NCBI RefSeq assembly: GCF_902833055.1
Contig: NZ_CADFEJ010000005.1
Coordinates: 62,001 to 126,000 of the forward strand
Length of the DNA stretch: 64,000 nt
Direction: 5' to 3'
Source of the DNA: Burkholderia territorii
Lineage (GTDB): Bacteria > Pseudomonadota > Gammaproteobacteria > Burkholderiales > Burkholderiaceae
Every line of letters starts with the position of its first letter. The stretch's first letter is position 1. Made by a program: the position numbers and the translations under genes. Below the pieces are notes generated by a model that was given only the letters and a program-made list of their open reading frames with translations, was not told the origin of the DNA and made no database searches. Shown one piece after another: positions 53,005-60,675 of the stretch.

Positions 53005-53307
53005 CTACGCGTCGTAGGCGGCCATCACGAGCCACAGCTCGTGATCGTCGTCGCGCACCCGCGCGGCGAGCGCGTACGGATCGGCCGGCTCGCACGCGCG
53101 CTGCAACGCGAAGCGCGCGGGCTCGGTCGAGCCGAACGTCTCGTCGAGCGGCCGCACGTCCGCCTTGCCCTCGAACATGCGGCGCTCCGGCCGGTAAATC
53201 AGCGGCTCCTGTTTCCAGGTGACGAAGTGGCTCTTCACCGACTCGAATCCTCCGCCGCAAATGTTGACTTCATAGCGCACTCCTGGCCGCCGTTTCGGAA
53301 TCGTCAT
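53005..53307 (-). CDS. hypothetical protein, 100 aa
   Basis: Starts MTIPKRRPGVRYEVNICGGG. It reads as a compact alpha/beta protein (SVKSHFVTWKQEPLIYRPER, DPYALAARVRDDDHELWLVM) with no signal peptide or known motif; I do not recognise a family. GGAGG lies six bases before the ATG. It has its own sigma-54-type promoter, back to back with that of the next gene. Confidence 0.75.
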   Translation of the reverse strand: MTIPKRRPGVRYEVNICGGGFESVKSHFVTWKQEPLIYRPERRMFEGKADVRPLDETFGSTEPARFALQRACEPADPYALAARVRDDDHELWLVMAAYDA

Positions 53308-53379
53308 CGTGCCCTCCCGTTTGATGTGCGTGTGCACGCGCGCGTGGCGCAGCGTGTCGTCGTGGTCGACACCGTTGCG

Positions 53380-53394
53380 GCAAGTCGCGTGCCG
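53380..53394 (-). promoter_or_regulatory. sigma-54 -24/-12 promoter of the 100-aa gene
   Basis: On the minus strand CGGCACG-CGAC-TTGC; the predicted start near 53368 leaves a 61-base leader. Only twelve bases separate it from the plus-strand site at 53407. Confidence 0.76.
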
Positions 53395-53406
53395 TGCGGG
53401 TGCAGC

Positions 53407-53421
53407 GGGCACGGCCGTTGC
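53407..53421 (+). promoter_or_regulatory. sigma-54 -24/-12 promoter of the 84-aa gene
   Basis: GGGCACGGCCGTTGC agrees with the consensus except at the first base. The predicted start is near 53433, 28 bases before the ATG at 53461. Confidence 0.76.
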
Positions 53422-53460
53422 GCTGTGAGTGGCCCATCGTCACCGACACGGAGCCCCGCC

Positions 53461-53715
53461 ATGAAGGATTCGACCCGTTCCGGCCGCGACGCGCCGGCGC
53501 ACGAACCGCATCCCGACCCGTCGCCGCCGCTGAAGGACCAGGACCGCACGAAAACGCGTCATTCGGAACGGCATATCGACAAGCAGCTCGAGGACACGTT
53601 TCCCGCGAGCGACCCGCCGGCCACCGGCGGCGTCACGCGCATCGAACCGGACACGCCGCCGGGCACGCACGACGACGGCCCTTGGCAGGACCCGGGCAAG
53701 CGCCGCGACGAATGA
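53461..53715 (+). CDS. hydrophilic hypothetical protein, 84 aa
   Basis: Very charged and without predicted structure except the central RHIDKQLEDTFPASDPPATG, a motif seen in many short proteobacterial stress proteins. The rest is Pro/Asp/His/Arg-rich. GGAG lies about nine bases before the ATG. Function is unknown. It lies between a sigma-54-type promoter and the CBS gene, which has its own promoter. Confidence 0.75.
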   Translation: MKDSTRSGRDAPAHEPHPDPSPPLKDQDRTKTRHSERHIDKQLEDTFPASDPPATGGVTRIEPDTPPGTHDDGPWQDPGKRRDE

Positions 53716-53779
53716 CCGCCGGCGATTCGACGAAACGGACGAAACGCGCGTGCCGGACGGCGCGCCAACGGCACGCCAA

Positions 53780-53795
53780 CGGCACGCCGCTTGCT
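53780..53795 (+). promoter_or_regulatory. sigma-54 -24/-12 promoter of the CBS-PRC unit
   Basis: CGGCACGCCGCTTGCT fits all key bases. The predicted start is near 53806, 29 bases before the ATG at 53835. Two GCCAACGGCAC direct repeats overlap its 5' end. Confidence 0.76.
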
Positions 53796-53834
53796 GAATT
53801 GCACGGCCCCGCTTCAAACCGCAAGGAGAACTTC

Positions 53835-54266
53835 ATGCATCGCGTCAACGAAATCATGTCGCAGGACGTCGTGCGCATCGCGCCGACCGACTCGATCCGT
53901 CATGCGGCGCAACTGATGGAGCGCTACGACATCGGCGCGCTGCCCGTGTGCGACAACAACCGGCTGATCGGCATGGTCACGGACCGCGATCTCGCGGTGC
54001 GCGCGATCTCGGCCGGCAAGTCGCCGGAGACGCGGATCCACGAAGTGGCGTCGGGCCCGATCGAATGGTGTTTCGAGGACGATTCGCTGGACGAGATCCA
54101 GCACTACATGGCGGACGCGCAGCTGCGCCGCCTGCCCGTCGTCGATCACGACAAGCGCCTGGTCGGCATGCTGTCGCTCGCGGACATCGCGACGCGCACG
54201 GCCGGCCCCGCGCGCGACGACGTCGCGAACACGCTCGAAGGCGTGTCGCAACGGAAGCGCACGTGA
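53835..54266 (+). CDS. CBS-domain pair protein, 143 aa
   Basis: Two CBS motifs make up the whole protein: residues 5-60 (DVVRIAPTDSIRHAAQLMER, LPVCDNNRLIGMVTDRDL) and 72-130 (EDDSLDEIQHYMADAQLRRL, PVVDHDKRLVGMLSLADIA). Stand-alone CBS pairs bind adenine nucleotides and act as energy or stress sensors; the ligand here is not known. AAGGAG lies seven bases before the ATG. The PRC-barrel gene follows after 91 bases. Confidence 0.92.
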   Translation: MHRVNEIMSQDVVRIAPTDSIRHAAQLMERYDIGALPVCDNNRLIGMVTDRDLAVRAISAGKSPETRIHEVASGPIEWCFEDDSLDEIQHYMADAQLRRLPVVDHDKRLVGMLSLADIATRTAGPARDDVANTLEGVSQRKRT

Positions 54267-54357
54267 CGGGGCGATCCTCGCCTCGTCCGATCACCCCGCG
54301 CGACCCGCTGGGCCCATCCCGGGCACGGCCGCGCTCCACTCAACCAGGAGGACAACC

Positions 54358-54840
54358 ATGCAGACTTCCGATCGAGGACAGACGCGCATCGTCGGCAAGG
54401 GCGCCGCGACGGCGGCCGGCCCGGGCCCCGACGTGATGGCGGCCGACACGCTGGAAGGCGACAAGGTCTATACGACCGATGGCGACGACGTCGGCAAGAT
54501 CAAGGACATCATGCTCGACGTGCGTTCGGGCCGCATCGCCTACGCCGTGCTGTCGAGCGGCGGCCTGCTCGGCATCGGCGACAAGCTGCTCGCGATTCCA
54601 TGGAGCGCGCTCACGCTCGACACCGAACGCAAGTGTTTCCTGCTGTCGGTGTCGTCCGAGCGGATCCGCAACGCGCCGGGCTTCGACAAGGATCACTGGC
54701 CGGCGATGGCCGACCCGCAATGGGCCGAGCCGCTGCACGAGTTCTACGGCAGCACACCGTACTGGAGCGCGGGCGACGAGCTCGGGCTCACCGATCCGAC
54801 CGAGGAACTGAACGACCCGCGCACGCGCGGCCCGCATTGA
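54358..54840 (+). CDS. PRC-barrel domain protein, 160 aa
   Basis: Residues about 30-105 form a PRC-barrel (LEGDKVYTTDGDDVGKIKDI, RIAYAVLSSGGLLGIGDKLL), and the C-terminal 50 residues (HWPAMADPQWAEPLHEFYGS) are typical of a wider soluble PRC family found beside stress genes. PRC-barrels are adaptor or RNA-related domains; the role here is unknown. AGGAGG precedes the ATG. A terminator follows, so it probably ends the CBS-PRC unit. Confidence 0.9.
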   Translation: MQTSDRGQTRIVGKGAATAAGPGPDVMAADTLEGDKVYTTDGDDVGKIKDIMLDVRSGRIAYAVLSSGGLLGIGDKLLAIPWSALTLDTERKCFLLSVSSERIRNAPGFDKDHWPAMADPQWAEPLHEFYGSTPYWSAGDELGLTDPTEELNDPRTRGPH

Positions 54841-54872
54841 CCGTTCGTGACGTGCCGGTAGTACAGGCAACG

Positions 54873-54898
54873 AGCCCCGCGCATGCGGGGCTTTTTTT
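54873..54898 (+). terminator. rho-independent terminator after the PRC-barrel gene
   Basis: The stem AGCCCCGC/GCGGGGCT with loop GCAT is followed by six T residues (54893-54898). It is the clearest terminator in the window and closes the plus-strand CBS-PRC unit. Confidence 0.93.
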
Positions 54899-55065
54899 GG
54901 GCTTTTCGACGGATCGGCGCAGCGCGCCGCCCGATTGATAACCATACGACATCAATCCTTCCAAAAATCGCACTTATCGTTTGACCGTCTTCAGGCGAAC
55001 ATTGCCGAAACCACAATAGACCGCTCCCCGGCGCATTCTTCCCGATTTCCCCTGGAGACACCCAG

Positions 55066-56361
55066 ATGCACCCCTCGCCCAGCCTTCCGACCGGACGTTC
55101 GAAGGCCGCCGCGGTATTCCGCGTGACGGCCGGCAACTTCCTCGAGCAGTTCGACTTCTTCCTGTTCGGCTTCTACGCCACCCAGATTTCCGCCGTGTTC
55201 TTTCCCGCCGCGAGCGAGTTCGCGTCGCTGATGATGACCTTCGCCGTGTTCGGCGCCGGCTTCCTGATGCGGCCGCTGGGCGCGATCGTGCTGGGCGCGT
55301 ACATCGACGACGTCGGCCGCCGCAAGGGCCTGATTGTCACGCTGGCGATCATGGCGAGCGGCACCATCCTGATCGCGTTCGTTCCGGGCTATGCGACGAT
55401 CGGCCTGCTCGCGCCCGTGCTCGTGCTGGTCGGGCGCCTGCTGCAGGGCTTTTCAGCGGGCGCCGAGCTCGGCGGCGTGTCGGTCTATCTCGCCGAGATG
55501 GCCACGCCCGGCCGCAAGGGCTTCTATACGAGCTGGCAGTCCGCGAGCCAGCAGGTCGCGATCGTCGTCGCGGCAGGCCTCGGCTTCGCGCTCAATCACT
55601 GGCTGAGCGCGTCGACCATCGCATCGTGGGGATGGCGCGTGCCGTTCTTCGTCGGCTGCATGATCGTGCCGTTCATCTTCATGCTGCGCCGCAAGCTCGA
55701 GGAAACGCAGGCATTCAAGGCGCGCCGGCATCGTCCTGGCATGAAGGAAGTCTTCGGGACGCTGGCGCGCAACTGGGGCGTCGTGGTCGCCGGCATGATG
55801 CTCGTCGCGATGACCACCACGAGCTTCTATCTGATCACGGTCTACGCGCCGACCTTCGGCAAGACGGTGCTGCACCTGAGCACGGCCGACAGCCTGCTCG
55901 TGACGCTGTGCGTCGGCGTGTCGAACTTCGTGTGGCTGCCGATCGGCGGCGCCCTGTCCGATCGCATCGGCCGCCGCCCGCTGCTCGTCGGCATGACGCT
56001 GCTCGCGATTGCCACCGCGTATCCCGCGCTGTCGCTGCTCGCGCATGCGCCGTCGTTCATCAACATGCTGTTCGTGCTTCTGTGGCTGTCGTTCATGTAC
56101 GGGATCTACAACGGTGCGATGGTCGTCGCGCTGACGGAAGTGATGCCCGTCGAGGTGCGCGTGGCCGGGTTCTCGCTCGCGTACAGCCTCGCGACGGCCG
56201 TGTTCGGCGGCTTTACGCCGGCCATCTCGACGGCGCTCATTCACATGACCGGCGACAAGGCCGCGCCCGGCTACTGGATGAGCATCGCCGCGGTGTGCGC
56301 GCTGCTCGCGACGTTCGCCCTCTATCGCCGGCACACGGCCACGCTGACGCCGGCACACTGA
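55066..56361 (+). CDS. MFS proton symporter, citrate/tricarballylate type (MHS family)
   Basis: A 431-aa inner-membrane transporter with twelve helices. The MHS-family signature is clear ([40 protein letters not shown]), closest in my recollection to CitA and TcuC, which import citrate or tricarballylate with H+. Substrate is inferred. The 225 bases upstream carry the previous terminator and an AT-richer stretch. A binding-protein gene follows 45 bases later, and DctA and a LysR regulator complete an organic-acid cluster. Confidence 0.88.
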   Translation: MHPSPSLPTGRSKAAAVFRVTAGNFLEQFDFFLFGFYATQISAVFFPAASEFASLMMTFAVFGAGFLMRPLGAIVLGAYIDDVGRRKGLIVTLAIMASGTILIAFVPGYATIGLLAPVLVLVGRLLQGFSAGAELGGVSVYLAEMATPGRKGFYTSWQSASQQVAIVVAAGLGFALNHWLSASTIASWGWRVPFFVGCMIVPFIFMLRRKLEETQAFKARRHRPGMKEVFGTLARNWGVVVAGMMLVAMTTTSFYLITVYAPTFGKTVLHLSTADSLLVTLCVGVSNFVWLPIGGALSDRIGRRPLLVGMTLLAIATAYPALSLLAHAPSFINMLFVLLWLSFMYGIYNGAMVVALTEVMPVEVRVAGFSLAYSLATAVFGGFTPAISTALIHMTGDKAAPGYWMSIAAVCALLATFALYRRHTATLTPAH

Positions 56362-56406
56362 AGCCTGATGCCGAACGACCCGCTTCGACTCACAACGGCC
56401 AAGACC

Positions 56407-57195
56407 ATGACCATCAAAAACCTGTTCCTCAAACTCTGCGCGAGCGCGCTCGTCGCCACTTCGGCGGTCGCCGCGAACGTGCAGGCCGCCGACCTGCACG
56501 TGATGAGCTCGGGCGGCTTCACCGCCGCGTACAAGCTGCTCGGCCCGCGATTCGCGTCCCGCACGGGCAACACGCTCGAGACCGCGCTCGGCCCGTCGAT
56601 GGGCAAATCGCCTGAAGCGATCCCGAACCGCCTCGCGCGCGGCGAGCCGGCCGACGCCGTGATCATGGTCGGCTATGCGCTCGACGATCTGATCCGGCAA
56701 GGCAAGGTGATCGCCGGATCGCGCGTCGAGCTGGCCGATTCGCGCATCGGCATGGTCGTGCGCGACGGCGCGGCGAAACCCGATATCAGCACGGCCGAAG
56801 GCCTCAAACAGGTTCTGCTGCATGCGAAGTCGATCGCCTACTCGGACAGCGCGAGCGGCGTCTACATCGAGCGAGAGCTGTTCAGGAAGCTCGGCATCGA
56901 GGATCAGGTGAAATCGAAGGCGACCATGGTCCCGCGGATCCCGGTTGCGTCCGTGGTCGCGAACGGCGACTACGAGATCGGCTTTCAGCAGGTGAGCGAA
57001 CTGCTGCCCGTGAAGGGTGCCACCTTCGTCGGGAAGATCCCCGAGTCGCTGCAGTCCGTCACGCGCTTCGCGGCCGGCATCCCGGTCGGCGCGCAGCATC
57101 CGGAAGAAGCGAAGGCGCTGCTTCAGTATCTCGCGTCGCCCGACGTGCAGCCGGATGTGCAATCGACCGGCCTGGATTCCGTTACCGCACGTTGA
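56407..57195 (+). CDS. periplasmic substrate-binding protein, ModA-like
   Basis: A signal peptide (MTIKNLFLKLCASALVATSA, cleavage near VQA-AD, residue 28) and a mature type-II binding-protein fold starting LHVMSSGGFTAAYKLLGPRF. Motifs such as GEPADAVIMVG and SDSASGVYIERE are found in ModA/extracellular solute-binding relatives. It has no ABC transporter partner here, so its role beside an MFS symporter is unclear; it may act as a sensor or scavenger. The start at 56407 was chosen for the signal peptide; an ATG at 56368 is possible. Confidence 0.82.
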   Translation: MTIKNLFLKLCASALVATSAVAANVQAADLHVMSSGGFTAAYKLLGPRFASRTGNTLETALGPSMGKSPEAIPNRLARGEPADAVIMVGYALDDLIRQGKVIAGSRVELADSRIGMVVRDGAAKPDISTAEGLKQVLLHAKSIAYSDSASGVYIERELFRKLGIEDQVKSKATMVPRIPVASVVANGDYEIGFQQVSELLPVKGATFVGKIPESLQSVTRFAAGIPVGAQHPEEAKALLQYLASPDVQPDVQSTGLDSVTAR

Positions 57196-57205
57196 ACACG
57201 AACGA

Positions 57206-57235
57206 CGGGAAGGTGCGCGTCAGACCGCCTTCCCG
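57206..57235. terminator. possible bidirectional hairpin between the SBP and dctA genes
   Basis: CGGGAAGG (57206-57213) and CCTTCCCG (57228-57235) form an eight-base stem overlapping the dctA stop region. No T-run follows on either side, so activity as a terminator is uncertain. Confidence 0.4.
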
Positions 57236-58536
57236 CCGGGCCCGGCGTCGGCTTCATCGGCGCCGTTCGGGCCAGCCGGTGCGCTCGCGCCGAGCATCCG
57301 CGCAAGACGCGCACGATCGCACGCGCCTTCGCGCATCGAAACGAAGATCACCGCGCACGCGTTGCTGATCACGCTCGTCAGCGCACGTGCCTCGGACATG
57401 AAGCGATCGATGCCGACCAGAAGCGCGACGCCGGCGACCGGCAGGTCGGGCATCACGGCGAGCGTCGCGACGAGCGCGACCAGCCCGCTGCCGGACACAC
57501 CGGCCGCCCCCTTCGACGTCAGCAGCATGATGGCCAGCATCGCCGCGATCTGCGGCGCGGAAAGCGTCACGTCGCACGCCTGCGCGATAAACAAGGCCGC
57601 GAGCGTCAGATAGATCGCGGTGCCGTCCAGGTTGAACGAGTAGCCGGCCGGCAGCACGAGCCCGACGACGCCCTTGTCGCAGCCGAGCGACTCCAGCTTG
57701 ACGATCAGCCGCGGCAATACCGGCTCCGTGGAAGAAGTCGCGAGGACGATCAGCAACTCCTCGCGGATGTAGCGCAACAGCCGCCACAACGCGAAGCCGT
57801 GCAACCGCGCGAGCGGCGCGAGCACCAGCGCGACGAACAACGCGCACGCCACGTAGAACGACTCCATCAGCCACGCGAGCGAGCCGACCGAGCCGATGCC
57901 GAAGCGCCCGACCGTGAACGCCATCGCGCCGAATGCGCCGAGCGGGGCGAGCCGCATGATCATCGCGAGCACGCGAAACACGATCTGCGCGACGCCGTCG
58001 ATCAGCGCCAGCACGGGCCTCCCGGCCTGCGGATACGCATTCAGCGAAAACCCGAACAGCAGCGACAGCAGCAGCACGGGCAGCACCTCGCCCTGCTGGA
58101 ACGCGCCGAGCATCGTATCCGGGATCACGCTCAGCGCGAACGCGACGAGGCCGCGCGGTTGCGCGTGCTGCGCGTATTGCGCCAGCACGCTCGCGTCGAG
58201 ATGGCGCACGTCGACGTGCATGCCGGCGCCGGGCTGCATCACGAACGCGGTGACGAGCCCGAATGCGAGCGCGGCCGCGGTCAGCAGATAGAACAGCACC
58301 AGCGCGTGGACGATCGTGCGCCCGATGGCCTTCCCGTTCGCGAGCGACGTGATGCCGGAGACGATCGTGCAGAACACGATCGGCGCGATCATCATCCGCA
58401 CGAGGCCGACGAACGCGTCGCTGAGCGGCTTGAGCGCCGCGCCCGCCGACGGCCAGAAGTGGCCGACGCTCATGCCGAGCGCCATCGCGAGCAGCACTTG
58501 CACGTACAGCGAACGAAGCGGTGTTGCCAGCCTCAC
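57220..58536 (-). CDS. dctA: C4-dicarboxylate transport protein DctA
   Basis: Sodium/proton:dicarboxylate symporter of 438 aa. It resembles E. coli DctA along its length: SLYVQVLLAMALGMSVGHFW, MMIAPIVFCTIVSGI, NLDGTAIYLTLAALFIAQAC and GIDRFMSEARALTSVISNAC. It imports succinate, malate, fumarate and similar acids. I place the start at the GTG at 58536 (V-R-L-A-T), which has GAGGAA nine bases upstream and puts helix 1 at the right position; an ATG 81 bases earlier would add a charged, unlikely leader. It is downstream of the LysR gene by 43 bases. Confidence 0.93.
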   Translation of the reverse strand: MRLATPLRSLYVQVLLAMALGMSVGHFWPSAGAALKPLSDAFVGLVRMMIAPIVFCTIVSGITSLANGKAIGRTIVHALVLFYLLTAAALAFGLVTAFVMQPGAGMHVDVRHLDASVLAQYAQHAQPRGLVAFALSVIPDTMLGAFQQGEVLPVLLLSLLFGFSLNAYPQAGRPVLALIDGVAQIVFRVLAMIMRLAPLGAFGAMAFTVGRFGIGSVGSLAWLMESFYVACALFVALVLAPLARLHGFALWRLLRYIREELLIVLATSSTEPVLPRLIVKLESLGCDKGVVGLVLPAGYSFNLDGTAIYLTLAALFIAQACDVTLSAPQIAAMLAIMLLTSKGAAGVSGSGLVALVATLAVMPDLPVAGVALLVGIDRFMSEARALTSVISNACAVIFVSMREGACDRARLARMLGASAPAGPNGADEADAGPGGKAV

Positions 58537-58579
58537 GGTGCAGTCTTCCTCGATGTCCCGGTCGTTTTCGTCACATGCA

Positions 58580-59506
58580 TCATGCCGATGCATCGCTGCG
58601 CGGCGTGCCGCCGCCACGCCTTGCTTCGACGACCGCCCGGTGAAACTCCTCCGCGGCCGGCGTCAGCTGGCGTCCGCGCCGTTTCACGATGCCGACCCTG
58701 CGCTTGACCGTCGGTTCGACGAGCGGCACGCTGGTGAGCAGCGGATGGTCGTGTCCGGGCATCGCCATCGACGGCACCGCGGCGACGCCGAGCCCCGCCT
58801 CGACCAGCCCGAGCATGGTCGTCACGTGGCGCGTCTCGCACACGCTCGGCGCGCGCGGCGCGACGCTCGTCAGTGCCTGGTCGAGCAACAGGCGGTTGCC
58901 GGACGTCTTGTCCACCGACACGTATTCGTATTCGTAAAGCTCGCTCCAGGTCACGCGCTTCTTGCGCGCGAGCGGATGATCGCGCCGGCACGCGGCAACG
59001 AATCGCTCCTGCAGCAGCAGCTTGAACTCGACCTCGGATTCCTGGCTGCCCATGAAGCTCACGCCGAAATCGGCCTCGCCGCTGATGACGGCGCTCAGCA
59101 CCTCGTTCGCGCTCGCATCCAGCAGCTTGACCCTGATGCGCGGAAAGCGGCGATGGTAGCTGGCGATCACGTTCGGCAGAAAGTAGTAGGCCACCGACGG
59201 CACGCACGCGATGGTCACGTGCCCGAGGCGGCTCGACGAGACGTCGCGGATGCCGAGCAGCGCGACGTCGAGATCGTCCAGCAGTTGCTCGGCGCTCGGC
59301 GCGAACACGCGGCCGACCGTCGTGAGCGTGACGCTGCGCGTCGTGCGCTCGAACAGACGCACGCCGAGCGCTTCCTCCAGCTTGTCGATCCGGCGACTCA
59401 ACGCGGGCTGCGAAATGCTGATCGCCTCGGCGGCCTTCCGGAAGCTTCCCAGCTCCACCACCGCGCGAAACGCCTGCAAGTCGGTCAAATCGAAGTTGAT
59501 TCCCAC
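58580..59506 (-). CDS. LysR-family transcriptional regulator
   Basis: A 308-aa LysR regulator. The HTH spans about residues 18-40 (SFRKAAEAISISQPALSRRI), followed by the linker helix and a periplasmic-binding-like effector domain. The start is a GTG at 59506, with GGAG nine bases upstream; there is no ATG at the proper N-terminus. It lies upstream of dctA on the same strand and faces the udgX unit across 399 bases. Its targets are probably the organic-acid genes; the effector may be a tricarboxylate (inference). Confidence 0.9.
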   Translation of the reverse strand: MGINFDLTDLQAFRAVVELGSFRKAAEAISISQPALSRRIDKLEEALGVRLFERTTRSVTLTTVGRVFAPSAEQLLDDLDVALLGIRDVSSSRLGHVTIACVPSVAYYFLPNVIASYHRRFPRIRVKLLDASANEVLSAVISGEADFGVSFMGSQESEVEFKLLLQERFVAACRRDHPLARKKRVTWSELYEYEYVSVDKTSGNRLLLDQALTSVAPRAPSVCETRHVTTMLGLVEAGLGVAAVPSMAMPGHDHPLLTSVPLVEPTVKRRVGIVKRRGRQLTPAAEEFHRAVVEARRGGGTPRSDASA

Positions 59507-59657
59507 GGGCCAAGTCTCCGCATCTCGAATGCCGCGTATTGTGCCCGATTCGGGCAAGCACACCCAGCCGGGAGATGTCCGGCCGCGAAGCCGGGGGGCG
59601 CCGCCGTGCCGCGTGCGGCGGGCCAATGAGCGGGGCAAGGGCACGGCCGATACCGTT

Positions 59658-59674
59658 TTACAAGCTGCGTGTAA
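59658..59674. promoter_or_regulatory. inverted repeat TTACA-N7-TGTAA between the LysR and udgX units
   Basis: TTACAAGCTGCGTGTAA is a five-base perfect dyad, related to the CTGCAA...TGTAA elements near 41.2 and 42.3 kb. It lies about 180 bases upstream of the udgX-side sigma-54 site and 150 bases before the LysR gene, so it may be an activator site for either. The rest of 59507-59854 shows nothing recognisable. Confidence 0.5.
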
Positions 59675-59854
59675 GCGCCCCGGGCGGTCACGCTCGCCCG
59701 TCGGCGGCCATGCGCCGGTTCCGCACAGCGGCGGTGTCGGCGGCATGGCGGCACCGTGGCGGCGTCCGGCCCGCCGCAAGATCGAACCGCATCGGGAATC
59801 TCTCCGCCAACCGCCCGGTGTCACGACTTGGCCCGCGCGCCGATCGACTGCATG

Positions 59855-59870
59855 CGGCATGCCGGTTGCT
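59855..59870 (+). promoter_or_regulatory. sigma-54 -24/-12 promoter for the udgX unit
   Basis: CGGCATGCCGGTTGCT keeps the -12 TTGCT and has CAT for CAC at -24. The predicted start near 59881 is 25 bases before the small ORF at 59906, not before udgX itself. Confidence 0.62.
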
Positions 59871-59905
59871 GTACGAAGTGCACTGCATCGATGAGGGAGC
59901 CGTCA

Positions 59906-60031
59906 ATGCGCGCACTGCCGATGTTCCGACCCGGCCGGTTTTTCGGCCCGCCTGCCGTTCGCCGGCACGCGCACCGTCGTGCGCCCGTCGATGCGGGCGC
60001 CGCGCGGGCCGGTACGGGAAGCGCCGCATGA
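59906..60031 (+). CDS. small ORF, 41 aa, coupled to udgX
   Basis: Product MRALPMFRPGRFFGPPAVRR plus a basic Ala-rich tail. GAGGGAG sits six bases before the ATG, a stronger ribosome binding site than the one before udgX (GGAAG). Its stop overlaps the udgX ATG as ATGA, so ribosomes would be handed on. It may be a leader peptide that sets udgX translation, or a small basic protein in its own right. It is too short for family comparison. Confidence 0.55.
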   Translation: MRALPMFRPGRFFGPPAVRRHAHRRAPVDAGAARAGTGSAA

Positions 60032-60675
60032 CGCGCGCCGCGCCCGCGAAGCGCGCGGCCGTCCCGGCCGCCCCCGACGACGACGCACCGGCGACGCTCG
60101 ATGCCTGCCGCCGCTGCGGACTGTGGGAACATGCGACGCAGCCGGTGCCCGGCGCGGGGCCCGCCGACGCGCGCATCATGCTGGTCGGCGAGCAGCCGGG
60201 CGACCAGGAAGACCGCACGGGCATCCCGTTCGTCGGCGCGGCGGGCCGCATGCTCGATCGCGCGCTCGACGAGGCCGGGATCGAACGCAAGTCCGTCTAT
60301 CTGACCAACGCGGTCAAGCACTTCAAATGGGAGCCGCGCGGCAAGCGACGGCTGCACAAGACGCCCGCGCAGCGCGAGGTCGCCGCATGCCGCTACTGGC
60401 TCGAACGCGAACTCGCCGCGACGCACCCGCGCGTGATCGTCGCGCTCGGCGCGACGGCGCTGCGCGCGGTACTGCAGGACAACGACGCAACGCTCGAGCG
60501 CACGCGCAAGCCGGTGCGCTCGCCCGACGGCAGTCTCGTCGTCGCGACCTACCACCCGTCCTACGTGCTGCGCACGCGTGGCGCCGATTCGCGCGAGCAC
60601 GCGTACCGGACGCTCGTCGATGCGCTGCGCACCGCGTCGCGGCTCGCGCGCGGCGCCCGCGGAGACGCCGAATGA
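60028..60675 (+). CDS. udgX: UdgX-type uracil-DNA glycosylase
   Basis: A 215-aa member of the family-4-like UDG group. The active-site motif is GEQPGDQED (residues 55-62) with PFVGAAG, and the R-loop is GKRRLHKTP with H110, matching the KRRIH loop of UdgX, where the histidine forms a covalent bond to the DNA after uracil removal. Four cysteines for an iron-sulfur cluster are suggested (C27 and C30 in ACRRCG and others downstream). The start at 60028 overlaps the 41-aa ORF stop, and the stop overlaps the NRAMP gene as ATGA. Confidence 0.92.
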   Translation: MTRAAPAKRAAVPAAPDDDAPATLDACRRCGLWEHATQPVPGAGPADARIMLVGEQPGDQEDRTGIPFVGAAGRMLDRALDEAGIERKSVYLTNAVKHFKWEPRGKRRLHKTPAQREVAACRYWLERELAATHPRVIVALGATALRAVLQDNDATLERTRKPVRSPDGSLVVATYHPSYVLRTRGADSREHAYRTLVDALRTASRLARGARGDAE

